A stretch of DNA of 64,000 nucleotides, from assembly GCA_022842725.1 (NCBI GenBank), contig JALHOZ010000003.1, positions 124,001 to 188,000 on the forward strand, read 5' to 3'. The translations under genes and the position numbers were made by a program. Each line of letters begins with the position of its first letter. Positions within the stretch are counted from its first letter, which is position 1. Shown one piece after another: positions 43,416 to 51,934 of the stretch. The notes beneath the pieces were generated by a model. That model was not told the DNA's origin. It made no database searches and saw nothing but the letters and a program-made list of their open reading frames with translations. This DNA is from Saprospiraceae bacterium (GTDB lineage: Bacteria; Bacteroidota; Bacteroidia; Chitinophagales; Saprospiraceae).

Positions 43416-45344
43416 ATGTATATAATGAAGGTAATTCTGATTTATTTGTTTTGTTTGCCTTTGATATTACGGGCTCAACAAAATCAAAATCCACCGAAGC
43501 TCAGTCAAAAGTATGAAAAACTTTTTACTGCAGCCGGTACGGAAAGTAAAAACGGTGAATACGAAAAGGCTCTCAAAAAACTTGATAAAATTATTCTTGA
43601 ATATCCGGATTTTATTCCCGCTTACACTAAAAAAGCAGGAATTTTATATACTCAAAAAAACATTGACGCTTCGATTGAGACGCTATCCTCTGTTATTAAG
43701 AACTTTCCTTCCGCAGATCCTGAAATCTATTTTTCCAGAGGCTACATGTATTTTGAAAAAAAATTATATCATTATGCATCAGATGATTTTTTGACTTTTT
43801 TATCCTTTCCGGATATCAAAACCGACAGGCTTCAAAAAGCTGTTTTATATCAGAAAACCGCTTTTTACAGAGACAGTCTTATTTCAAACCCTGTACCCTT
43901 TAATCCGGTTTTGCTGTCTGAATCGGTTAATAGTTCGTACTCAGAATACTCACCCAGTTTAAGTATTGACGGGAATTCTCTGGTTTTTACCAGACGAATC
44001 AACAATCAGGAAGATCTTTACATTTCCTATATTGATTCTTCCGGAAAATACTCAATGGCTTTTCCGCTCAGGGATGTAAATACTGGAGCAAATGAAGGAG
44101 CTCACTGTATCAGTGCTGACGGATCTTTAATTTTATTTACCGGTTGTGACCGCGATATCTTATTTCGTGGTTGTGATATATATTATTCGGTATTCAGAGA
44201 CAGTTCCTGGACAAAACCAGCCAATATAGGTAAAGTAATTAACACACCTGCCTGGGAATCTCAACCTTCGTTGTCAGCAGATGGAAGGACGCTTTTTTTT
44301 GTTTCTGACCGGGTCGGAGGTTTTGGTGGAAGAGATATATGGTTTACCAAAAAAAACGAACGCGATGTTTGGTCTGACCCTGTTAATATGGGTCAGCAAA
44401 TCAATACGGAAAAGGATGACGAAACTCCTTTTTTGCATCCTGATGGCAAAACCTTTTATTTCAGGAGTAATGGTCGGTTGAGCATGGGGGACTTTGACAT
44501 CTATACTGCACAATGGGATGAAGATAATCAAATGTGGAAACAGGTTCTTAATTTAGGATATCCAATCAATACGGAAGGAAATGAAGGCGGCTTACTCGTA
44601 TCGTTAGATGGCAGGTCTGCTTATTTCGCATCGGATATTTTCAGTCAAAAACAAAACTTGTCGAGAAATCTGGATATTTGCAGCTTTGAACTACCTGCTT
44701 TTGCAAGAGCAAATCCTGCATCTTACATAAAGTTAATGGTGTTTGACGCAGATACTAAAAAACCATTGAATGCTTCTGTTGAAATCATGAATTTGAAAAA
44801 CAACAAAGTGTTTTTTTCAGGTAAAACCCAAAAATCCGGAACGTCCGTTACAGCTTTGCAAAGCAATAAAAAATATGCTGTTTTTGTAAAAAAGGAAGGT
44901 TTTACGTTTTTCAGTACGCACATAGATCTGGACAATATATACACCTTTGACAAACCTTTTTTAGTTGATGTCCCACTTCAAAAACTGACATCAGCTGAAG
45001 TAGCAAAACCTACCATCCTTCAAAACATCTTTTTTACATCAGGATCCTACACCTTGTTACCTGAATCAGATGCTGAAATAAATATGCTGTTTGAGCTTTT
45101 ACAAAATAATCTTTCAGTTAAAATTCAAATCGTCGGGCATACGGACAATGTAGGAAAACCGGAAGATAATCAGGTTTTATCTTTACAAAGAGCCAATGCT
45201 GTCAAAAATGTTTTGGTAAACAAAAATATCGATCCATACCGAATTTTAACTGCCGGAAAAGGTCAGGACAACCCGATTGATACAAACGAAACAACTGAAG
45301 GTAGAAAAAATAACCGAAGGACAGAATTTGTTATCATCCAATAA
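43416..45344 (+). CDS. PorE-like TPR/beta-propeller/OmpA-domain protein
   Basis: A 642-residue exported protein with the four-part architecture known from PorE of the type IX secretion system. These are TPR units at about 35-150, PD40/WD40-like propeller repeats at about 165-430 (ESQPSLSADGRTLFFVSDR, DETPFLHPDGKTFYF), a carboxypeptidase-regulatory-like beta domain at about 437-525, and an OmpA peptidoglycan-binding domain at 536-642 (IQIVGHTDN-V). PorE links the T9SS core to peptidoglycan. The signal (MKVILIYLFCLPLILRAQQ, from a second ATG at 43425) lacks a lipobox, unlike P. gingivalis PorE. Paralogues with this layout are common, so assignment is tentative. Confidence 0.8.
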   Translation: MYIMKVILIYLFCLPLILRAQQNQNPPKLSQKYEKLFTAAGTESKNGEYEKALKKLDKIILEYPDFIPAYTKKAGILYTQKNIDASIETLSSVIKNFPSADPEIYFSRGYMYFEKKLYHYASDDFLTFLSFPDIKTDRLQKAVLYQKTAFYRDSLISNPVPFNPVLLSESVNSSYSEYSPSLSIDGNSLVFTRRINNQEDLYISYIDSSGKYSMAFPLRDVNTGANEGAHCISADGSLILFTGCDRDILFRGCDIYYSVFRDSSWTKPANIGKVINTPAWESQPSLSADGRTLFFVSDRVGGFGGRDIWFTKKNERDVWSDPVNMGQQINTEKDDETPFLHPDGKTFYFRSNGRLSMGDFDIYTAQWDEDNQMWKQVLNLGYPINTEGNEGGLLVSLDGRSAYFASDIFSQKQNLSRNLDICSFELPAFARANPASYIKLMVFDADTKKPLNASVEIMNLKNNKVFFSGKTQKSGTSVTALQSNKKYAVFVKKEGFTFFSTHIDLDNIYTFDKPFLVDVPLQKLTSAEVAKPTILQNIFFTSGSYTLLPESDAEINMLFELLQNNLSVKIQIVGHTDNVGKPEDNQVLSLQRANAVKNVLVNKNIDPYRILTAGKGQDNPIDTNETTEGRKNNRRTEFVIIQ

Positions 45345-45384
45345 GCCTGACCATTGCTTGTTGATTTGTTTAACCTATTCCTTG

Positions 45385-45768
45385 TTACAGCTTTGTAGCG
45401 ACAATTTTATATGTCAGACAATCATTTCCTTCTTTTATACAATATTCAAGTTCTAGAGAATTTCCACTAAAAAAACCATCACCTTTGATCGTCGCTGTGG
45501 TATAAATTTGTTGAGAAAGGATGTCAATATCTTTTACTGTAAGATCTTTGTCGTCAATATCCACTTCTATAATTGCCCAATTGCTCCCATCAAAAGGCGC
45601 CTCTATTAATACATTGTCACTACGATGTGTACTGATTATCAAATCAAACGGACCCGCAACACCTAATACATGTGCTCTGTAAATGCCAACGAGAGGGATT
45701 ATTTCTTCATCAACCTGACAAGAAAAAAGGGTAAGGGAAGTCAAAAGAGTAAAAATTAATTGTCTCAT
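45385..45768 (-). CDS. Small lipoprotein of unknown function
   Basis: A 127-residue lipoprotein with signal MRQLIFTLLTSLTLFSC and modified cysteine 17. The rest is a compact beta domain (GIYRAHVLGVAGPFDLIIS, GDGFFSGNSLELEYCI). It resembles small calycin-like lipoproteins of Bacteroidota but shows no recognised ligand motif. It stands alone, converging on the PorE-like gene. Confidence 0.68.
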   Translation of the reverse strand: MRQLIFTLLTSLTLFSCQVDEEIIPLVGIYRAHVLGVAGPFDLIISTHRSDNVLIEAPFDGSNWAIIEVDIDDKDLTVKDIDILSQQIYTTATIKGDGFFSGNSLELEYCIKEGNDCLTYKIVATKL

Positions 45769-45834
45769 GTTTTTTTATAGAAAAACCTTGCCGTTTACCC
45801 TTTTGTGTCCTAAAAATTCAGGTTTAGGTTTTTC

Positions 45835-46998
45835 TTAACTTACAGGAATTTCTTTCCTAATGAACTTTCTCAACACTTTAAACATCGTGATGACGGCAAT
45901 GATGCCGAAAATCGGGTTATAATATTGTGGCAGAATCTGGGTAAAAGAATTAATGATGGTAAGAACACCAACGATCCCTGTTATGATTATAAAGTTTTTA
46001 TTCACCGATTTTCTGAAAACAAAATACAAAAATCCTGGTATCGTCCATAATATATTCCAGTTGTTTTTGGTAGGTTCGTGATCCGTTAAAAACCACATGA
46101 TAAGTATAACGGCTCCGATAAAAACCAACAAACCAAACCAAAAGTGATCATACATATCAATGATTCGGTTTGATTTTTTTGATAAAAACAAAAAGAGTTC
46201 AAAGGCCATCAATAATAAAAATACTAAAAGTGGACCAAAGAAAATTCTTCTTAAAAATGAAACTTCCTCTTTGTTGAATTCTAACAATTGTTTTTCCTGG
46301 CTAACCAGCGGAATTTCACGTATTGTGGTTTCAGAAGCATATTTTTTAACAAAATCCGGAATAAACATTTGTTGTTCTACCGTAGCTTCTTTGTCAGCTT
46401 TTGCTCCGATGATTATGTCTACACCAAAATCCGTCCAGGGAAAGTTTTTCTGATAATGTTTTATTATGTCTCTGAATGTCAGTTTCTGTTTTGTCTCCGT
46501 GGGCCAAACAACATTTTTTCCAGCTCCAATATTGATTACATCGTAGATTCTGGTTGCACAGTTATCATAAAAAAAATCATACTTATACGCTCTGTTTTCC
46601 GGCTTTAGGTTGTTGTCCAGAAAACTAATTATTTTTTCCGTTTCTGTTGAATCCAGATTGATTATTTGTTCCGTAACACTTCTTTCAAAATAATTATATT
46701 CGTACATAAAATCCTGAAAATGTGCCGCTGTAAGGTAGTATGGCAGTTTTCCCCTTAAAAATTTTAACGCAAAGTTTGGGGTCTTGAAGTCAAATGTTCC
46801 ATAGTTAAAAACAATGTCTCTTCCGTCTCCAAATTGTATTCTAAGCGCATTATGACCATACATTGAATACACTTCTTTGCCGGGATCGCAGGTAAGAACA
46901 GATATAACAGGCTGATTTGCATAAGCATGAGATAAAAAAGCCACCCATAACATAATACATGTATGGATGGCTTTTGTGATATACCTGTTTTTTGTCAT
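45835..46998 (-). CDS. DUF4105 membrane protein, candidate lipoprotein N-acyltransferase (Lnb-like)
   Basis: A 387-residue protein: signal/anchor, a periplasmic DUF4105 domain, then about five C-terminal membrane helices (from residue 250). The DUF4105 part has a permuted papain-like pair, H49 in MYGHNALRI and C147 in FYDNCATRIYD. From memory, proteins of this kind in Bacteroides (Lnb) were shown to N-acylate lipoproteins in organisms lacking Lnt; I cannot verify orthology here. If so, it completes lipoprotein maturation begun by Lgt, also in this window. It lies 18 bases after recA on the same strand. Confidence 0.75.
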   Translation of the reverse strand: MTKNRYITKAIHTCIMLWVAFLSHAYANQPVISVLTCDPGKEVYSMYGHNALRIQFGDGRDIVFNYGTFDFKTPNFALKFLRGKLPYYLTAAHFQDFMYEYNYFERSVTEQIINLDSTETEKIISFLDNNLKPENRAYKYDFFYDNCATRIYDVINIGAGKNVVWPTETKQKLTFRDIIKHYQKNFPWTDFGVDIIIGAKADKEATVEQQMFIPDFVKKYASETTIREIPLVSQEKQLLEFNKEEVSFLRRIFFGPLLVFLLLMAFELFLFLSKKSNRIIDMYDHFWFGLLVFIGAVILIMWFLTDHEPTKNNWNILWTIPGFLYFVFRKSVNKNFIIITGIVGVLTIINSFTQILPQYYNPIFGIIAVITMFKVLRKFIRKEIPVS

Positions 46999-47016
46999 TT
47001 TATATGGCAGAAATCA

Positions 47017-48054
47017 TTAATCTTCGGTTTCGGCTTCAGTTGCCTCCGCCAATGCAGGTTGGTACTTTTCTTTGATTTTATTTTCAATTTCCAGTGCCAA
47101 CTCCGGATTATCCTGAATAAATTGTTTAGCACCTTCTCTTCCCTGAGCAATTTTGGTGCCTTCATAACTGAACCAGGATCCGCTTTTGCCGATGACATCT
47201 GTCTCCACCCCAAGATCGATGATCTCTCCGGATTTAGAAATACCTTCCCCAAAAACGATATCAAATGTAGCTACTCTGAAAGGTGGTGCCAATTTATTTT
47301 TTACCACTTTTACTTTGACCGGTGTACCGACTGTATTGCCATCTTTGTCTTTGATGGCCGTACCTGATTTTCTGATATCCAATCTGATAGAAGCATAAAA
47401 TTTAAGTGCATTACCACCGGTTGTTGTTTCAGGATTTCCAAACATCACACCGATTTTTTCTCTCAATTGGTTGATAAAAATGCAGCAACAACCTGTTTTT
47501 CCAATGGTGGCTGTCAGTTTTCTTAATGCCTGAGACATCAATCTTGCCTGAAGACCCATTTTTGAGTCTCCCATTTCTCCTTCGATTTCACTTCTTGGTA
47601 CCAAAGCAGCTACAGAGTCAATAACAAGAATATCGATGGCTCCGGATCGAATCAGGTTTTCTGCTATTTCAAGAGCCTGTTCACCGTTGTCAGGCTGAGA
47701 AATCAACAATTCTTCGGTATTTACACCCAACTGTTCGGCATAAAATCTGTCAAAAGCGTGCTCGGCATCAATAATAGCCGCGATTCCGTCTTTTTTCTGA
47801 CATTCTGCTATAGCATGAATCGCCAATGTTGTTTTACCTGAAGATTCCGGTCCGTAGATTTCTATGATACGTCCTTTAGGTAATCCCCCTGTGCCCAGGG
47901 CAATATCCAAACTCAAAGAACCTGTAGAAATGGTTTCAACAGCTACAATTTGTTTGTCTCCTAATTTCATGATGGTACCTTTGCCATAGGTTTTATCCAG
48001 TTTGTCCATTGTCAGGGCAATGAGCTTCAGTTTTTCTTCTTTTTCTTTAGACAT
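47017..48054 (-). CDS. recA: Recombinase RecA
   Basis: RecA coats single-stranded DNA, drives strand exchange and triggers LexA-type cleavage in the SOS response. The 345 residues from the ATG at 48054 include Walker [10 protein letters not shown], Walker [11 protein letters not shown], the loop region [14 protein letters not shown] and the C-terminal acidic tail (ATEAETED). A GTG at 48081 would add nine residues, but it lies inside a candidate promoter and the family starts near MSKEKEEKL, so I reject it. The DUF4105 gene follows after 18 bases. Confidence 0.97.
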   Translation of the reverse strand: MSKEKEEKLKLIALTMDKLDKTYGKGTIMKLGDKQIVAVETISTGSLSLDIALGTGGLPKGRIIEIYGPESSGKTTLAIHAIAECQKKDGIAAIIDAEHAFDRFYAEQLGVNTEELLISQPDNGEQALEIAENLIRSGAIDILVIDSVAALVPRSEIEGEMGDSKMGLQARLMSQALRKLTATIGKTGCCCIFINQLREKIGVMFGNPETTTGGNALKFYASIRLDIRKSGTAIKDKDGNTVGTPVKVKVVKNKLAPPFRVATFDIVFGEGISKSGEIIDLGVETDVIGKSGSWFSYEGTKIAQGREGAKQFIQDNPELALEIENKIKEKYQPALAEATEAETED

Positions 48055-48080
48055 AATATTTGATTTTTGAAAATGATTCA

Positions 48081-48088
48081 CAAATTTA
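48081..48088 (-). promoter_or_regulatory. Candidate recA -7 promoter box
   Basis: On the minus strand the sequence is TAAATTTG, an exact TAnnTTTG match. It lies 26 bases ahead of the preferred recA ATG. No obvious LexA operator was recognised in the flanking bases. Confidence 0.45.
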
Positions 48089-48207
48089 TAAATTAATTAT
48101 TTTTTTAATACCTATTAGAGGAGATAAATATTAATCATCTCCTTTTTTCTGATATTACACTACGGCGGATGCAGAAAATTTTTTTCCATTTGAATAGTTT
48201 TACAGTT

Positions 48208-48247
48208 AAAAAAAGGTCCCGAAGGATTATGTTTAAACCCTTCGGGA
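48208..48247 (-). terminator. Intrinsic terminator after the SCP2 gene
   Basis: Inverted repeat TCCCGAAGG (48217-48225) and CCTTCGGGA (48239-48247) forms a 9-bp GC-rich stem. On the minus strand it ends in a run of seven T (complement of 48208-48214), directly after the SCP2 stop. Confidence 0.8.
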
Positions 48248-48254
48248 TATGTTT

Positions 48255-48545
48255 TTATTGAATCAAAGACTGGAGTTTCATGGCAAGACCCATATCTCCT
48301 TTGATTTTAATTTTACCTGACATAACGGCCATCATAGGATTTAATTCCCCGTTTTTTAAGGCCAGAAAAGTTTCCGGATCAGTTGATATGGTACAATTGG
48401 CTTCTTCATCATTTTGTGAAACTATGTTGGAATCTCCTGTTCCGTCTATCAAAATAATGTTTTCCCCAAGGACAAATTTCAACTTTGCTCCGAATGGCGC
48501 AACATTAGCTGCCTGTGCTGAAATGGCTTCAAAAATATTTTCCAT
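48255..48545 (-). CDS. SCP2 sterol-binding domain protein
   Basis: A 96-residue stand-alone SCP2 domain, a small lipid-binding fold. The ATG at 48545 is preferred because it gives the family's N-terminus (MENIFEAISAQAANVAPFG); an upstream in-frame start would extend toward the acyl-CoA dehydrogenase gene. Conserved blocks are NCTISTDPETFLALKNGELNPM and GKIKIKGDMGLAMKL. Such proteins bind fatty acyl-CoA or other hydrophobic ligands. It follows the acyl-CoA dehydrogenase gene by 16 bases, so a role beside fatty-acid oxidation is likely. A strong terminator follows. Confidence 0.9.
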   Translation of the reverse strand: MENIFEAISAQAANVAPFGAKLKFVLGENIILIDGTGDSNIVSQNDEEANCTISTDPETFLALKNGELNPMMAVMSGKIKIKGDMGLAMKLQSLIQ

Positions 48546-48561
48546 TTTATTTGTTTTATGA

Positions 48562-50367
48562 TTAAAGTAAAAAAGGTTCCTGATCTGACTCAATAGTCAA
48601 CGTTTCTTTATGTAATAAGGTTTCTGACAAAGCTTTGGTTTTGGGCAATTCGTATTTGAAATAAAATCGCATAGTTTGCCATTTTGACTGATAAAACTCA
48701 TATTGAAGGTCCGGATTTTGATCCAGATTTTCTTTTGCCATTAAGGCGATCTTCAACCATTCATGAGCGATTACAACATTAGATACCATTTCCATAAAAA
48801 TAGTTGCATCCGCCAAAAAATGTTCATAATCTCCTTTCATGGCAAACGGAAGTAGGTGTTCCAGTGTTATTTGTACTGTCATCAGATGATCGGACAATAC
48901 ACGTGCATACGATTTTGTTGCCTCATTTTGTGTGGCTTTTTGAATCGTATGTTTGAAAATATCCATCAAAAGGTGAAGTGCCTTTCCGTTTTCCATCACT
49001 ACTTTTCTGCCTAAAAGGTCAAGGGACTGAATTCCGGTCGTTCCTTCATATATAGACATAATGCGGATGTCTCTTGCATACTGTTGAAGTGGAAAATCCA
49101 TACAAAATCCATAGCCGCCCAGGATTTGTAAGCCGTTACTAATCGACGTTTTACCCATTTCTGCAGGATACGTTTTGGCAATCGGGGTAAGTAATTCCAA
49201 AAGTAAGAGCGCGTTTTTCTGATTTTCACCGGTTTCACAAAGGGTCAGATCCTGTAATTTTGAACAGTACAACAAGAGACTCAAAGAACCTTCTACAATG
49301 GCTTTTTGAAGATACAACATACGTTTTACGTCCGGATGGTTGATGATCAGGGTTTGTTGGTCGCTCACTTCTTTTTTGCCGGTATTGTTGATTTTTCTGC
49401 CTTGTGGTCTTTCTTTTGCATACTGCAGAGAATGGTAATAAGCGGCTGTCGCTGTCGAGGCGGCCGTCATTCCTACGTCAATTCTGGCTCCGTTCATCAT
49501 CTGAAACATATAAGAAAGTCCTTTATTTGGTTCTCCCACCAAAAACCCTTGAGTCGGACCTTGTTCTCCAAATACCAAATGAACAGTACTGTATCCTCTT
49601 TGACCTAACTTCTGAAAATCACCTGCCGTTTCTACATGATTATATATCTCTTCATTTTCTTTTTTGATATATTTGGGTACCACAAACAATGAAATACCTT
49701 TTGTTCCTGTCGGCGCTCCCTCTATTCTGGCCAATGTCAGGTGAACAAAATTTTCTGCAGCTTCATGGTCACCTCCGGATATAAATATTTTCTGACCTTT
49801 TATTAAATAACTGCCATCTGCCTGAGGAACAGCGGTTGTGGTAATATCTGAAAGAGAGCTTCCGGCCTGGGGTTCAGTGAGCGCCATGGTGCCTCCCCAT
49901 GTACCCTTAAGCATTTGGGGCACATATTGATGTGTTAGTTCTTCTGTCCCAAAAGTTGTAATAAGATGTGCTGCTCCCGATGTCAGTCCGAGATAACCGG
50001 GAATATGATTATTGGCCGCTTCTAAAATATGATTTGCTGAATTTGATATCGTAAATGGCATTTGCATACCTCCTTCTTCGTAAGTAAAATAATTGCCCAA
50101 AAACCCGTTTTCTCCTGCCTGCTGAAAAACTTTTTTTAATATCGGGTGTGAAAAAACTTTACCTTCTTTAAAATAAACCGGCTTTTCATCCATTTCTTTG
50201 TAATACGGATAAAAATCCTGATCCGCCCATTCTTTAATTGAATCTAAAAAAATAGTTGATATTTCTTTGGAGTATTCAGCGTAACGGGCATGTTGAAACA
50301 ATTCTTCGACATGATGAACCTGAAACAACAAAAACCGCAATGTATCCATGCACATGTATCTGGCCAT
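48562..50367 (-). CDS. Acyl-CoA dehydrogenase
   Basis: A 601-residue FAD enzyme that introduces the alpha-beta double bond in acyl-CoA during fatty-acid oxidation. FAD-binding blocks MALTEPQAGSSLSDI and KIFISGGDH are present, and the catalytic glutamate is probably E441 in SIYEGTTGIQSLDL. The length, about 600, and the C-terminal extension put it with the long FadE-like/AcdA-like bacterial dehydrogenases rather than the 380-residue short class. It is co-directional with the SCP2 gene, 16 bases apart. Confidence 0.92.
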   Translation of the reverse strand: MARYMCMDTLRFLLFQVHHVEELFQHARYAEYSKEISTIFLDSIKEWADQDFYPYYKEMDEKPVYFKEGKVFSHPILKKVFQQAGENGFLGNYFTYEEGGMQMPFTISNSANHILEAANNHIPGYLGLTSGAAHLITTFGTEELTHQYVPQMLKGTWGGTMALTEPQAGSSLSDITTTAVPQADGSYLIKGQKIFISGGDHEAAENFVHLTLARIEGAPTGTKGISLFVVPKYIKKENEEIYNHVETAGDFQKLGQRGYSTVHLVFGEQGPTQGFLVGEPNKGLSYMFQMMNGARIDVGMTAASTATAAYYHSLQYAKERPQGRKINNTGKKEVSDQQTLIINHPDVKRMLYLQKAIVEGSLSLLLYCSKLQDLTLCETGENQKNALLLLELLTPIAKTYPAEMGKTSISNGLQILGGYGFCMDFPLQQYARDIRIMSIYEGTTGIQSLDLLGRKVVMENGKALHLLMDIFKHTIQKATQNEATKSYARVLSDHLMTVQITLEHLLPFAMKGDYEHFLADATIFMEMVSNVVIAHEWLKIALMAKENLDQNPDLQYEFYQSKWQTMRFYFKYELPKTKALSETLLHKETLTIESDQEPFLL

Positions 50368-50506
50368 AATGAATGTTTTTAGAAAATTAAACTCGAAGTT
50401 AAAGTTTAAAAATTATATGACAACAATTTTTTTTAATTTTTAACATAAATATAATATTTCTGATAGTTCGGCAACACTGTTTTCAGACAATATTTCAATT
50501 AATGTC

Positions 50507-50514
50507 TATCTTTG
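50507..50514 (+). promoter_or_regulatory. Candidate -7 promoter box
   Basis: TATCTTTG is an exact match to TAnnTTTG, 16 bases ahead of the ATG of the endonuclease I gene. A TTTT at 50480-50483, 23 bases upstream, is a weak -33 candidate. Confidence 0.5.
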
Positions 50515-50530
50515 CACTACAACTTTATAT

Positions 50531-51625
50531 ATGATATCATTTTGCAGGATCTTTATTGTTTTTATCCTTTTTCAGTTTCAAATAGTTACTGCAAATGGTC
50601 AGATATTACATCAAAACATTTATCCCGGATTAGAAAATCAGGAATTATTGGATTCTTTAGTACGGAATTATAAATCATTCAGCCTTTTGCCTTATTCTAC
50701 CTGCAGAGATACTTTGTTTGCCAAAATTGATGTGGTACGAGACTCGTTGGAATGTATTTATACCGGAATGAAACGATATCTGCCTCCGGGTGTGGATCCT
50801 ACAGACGCTGTTTTACTCAACGGACAGCCCAATGGAATCAATACGGAACATACTTACCCCCAAAGCAAAGGAGCTGAAGGTTACGGAAGAAGTGATATGC
50901 ACATTTTATATCCTTCCAGAGTTAAAGCAAATTCTGTTAGGGTCAATAATCCATTTGGTGAAATCCCAGATAATCAGACTCAAACGTGGTTTTATCTTAC
51001 GCAGGAATTAAATTTTCCTCCTTCCGTCAATAGAGACCTGTATAGCGAAAGCACGTCCGCAAAATTTGAGCCCCGGGAAAAATCAAAAGGAAATATAGCC
51101 CGGTCTATGTTCTATTTTTACTCGTTATACCGTTCGGATGCTGTGAATGCTGATCCCGTATTTTTTGACATCCAAAAGGAAGATCTTTGTGCCTGGCATT
51201 ATGCCGACCCGGTAGATTCAATAGAATGGAAAAGAACCATGTTAATCAGTCAGTATCAGGGAAACAAAAATCCTTTTGTTTTGGATTGTTCTCTGGCCGG
51301 TAGGTTGTATTGTGATCAGATTTCAGATTTGTGTGCACTCCTTACAACGACAGAACAAGTCGTTTCCCACCAAAAAAAATATTTTGTATACCCAAACCCG
51401 GGTTATGGCGTGCTGAATATCCTACATGAAGAAGGAGAGGGATACTTCACCCTTTCTGTTTTGAATTATGAAGGTGTTTCTGTTCAGAACCATCGTGTAT
51501 TATCTTCTGTAAATCAGTTGAATATTACTCTACAAGACCTGTCCCCGGGGTTATATTTTTTGCAATTGACCAATGAGTCAAATCATCAAAAAATGATGAT
51601 GAAGTATCTCCATTTGGGTGATTAA
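50531..51625 (+). CDS. Endonuclease I family nuclease with T9SS sorting domain
   Basis: A 364-residue secreted nuclease. A signal peptide (FIVFILFQFQIVTANG) precedes the EndA/NucM catalytic domain, which carries NTEHTYPQSKG with H107, SDMHILYPS and FEPREKSKGNIARSMFY, the ββα-metal-type motif set. Residues 285-364 are a T9SS type A sorting domain (YFVYPNPGYGVLNI). It should be exported through SprA and degrade extracellular DNA, for nutrient scavenging or prey DNA breakdown. Length of the catalytic part, about 260, is normal. Confidence 0.93.
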   Translation: MISFCRIFIVFILFQFQIVTANGQILHQNIYPGLENQELLDSLVRNYKSFSLLPYSTCRDTLFAKIDVVRDSLECIYTGMKRYLPPGVDPTDAVLLNGQPNGINTEHTYPQSKGAEGYGRSDMHILYPSRVKANSVRVNNPFGEIPDNQTQTWFYLTQELNFPPSVNRDLYSESTSAKFEPREKSKGNIARSMFYFYSLYRSDAVNADPVFFDIQKEDLCAWHYADPVDSIEWKRTMLISQYQGNKNPFVLDCSLAGRLYCDQISDLCALLTTTEQVVSHQKKYFVYPNPGYGVLNILHEEGEGYFTLSVLNYEGVSVQNHRVLSSVNQLNITLQDLSPGLYFLQLTNESNHQKMMMKYLHLGD

Positions 51626-51934
51626 ATGTGCTGTTTTTTAAAAAATTTAGTCTCTTTGTCTTAATTATGAAGAACAGGCTAAAAAATTATGAAAATTTTT
51701 TTTACTAAAAATCCTTCATTTAACTAATTATTATCATGTGTTAGTTCATGTTAGCGAAAGAATTAACCAAAACAAAAAAAGGGCATATCACTATATTGTC
51801 CTGATTATCAGTTATATATAAATATTTTACATACAATTAAATTGTGGAAAAAAATATTTTTAAAAGACATGCCGCTATACCGAAACTGTCTATATTTACA
51901 CCGTCGTTTAATCCCTGACTCAGTAATAGAACAT
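51626..51934. other. AT-rich intergenic region
   Basis: No gene was recognised. TATATTTA at 51891-51898 is one base from TAnnTTTG and lies 36 bases ahead of the preferred TPR start. It contains ATGTGTTAG and ATGTTAG as imperfect direct repeats near 51736-51755. No terminator was clear after the endonuclease gene. Confidence 0.35.

Noticed and set aside
46963-47367. Plus-strand open frame of 134 residues opposite recA and the DUF4105 gene
   Set aside because: It is antisense to two well-supported genes, and its composition looks like a shadow frame with many Phe and Cys.
48055-48081. GTG start for RecA nine codons upstream
   Set aside because: It overlaps a perfect -7 promoter box and extends beyond the family N-terminus.
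48117-48148. Hairpin AGGAGAT/ATCTCCT with a T run between SCP2 and recA
   Set aside because: The T run is on the plus strand, but both neighbouring genes are on minus and no plus-strand gene runs into it; the SCP2 gene already has a better terminator.
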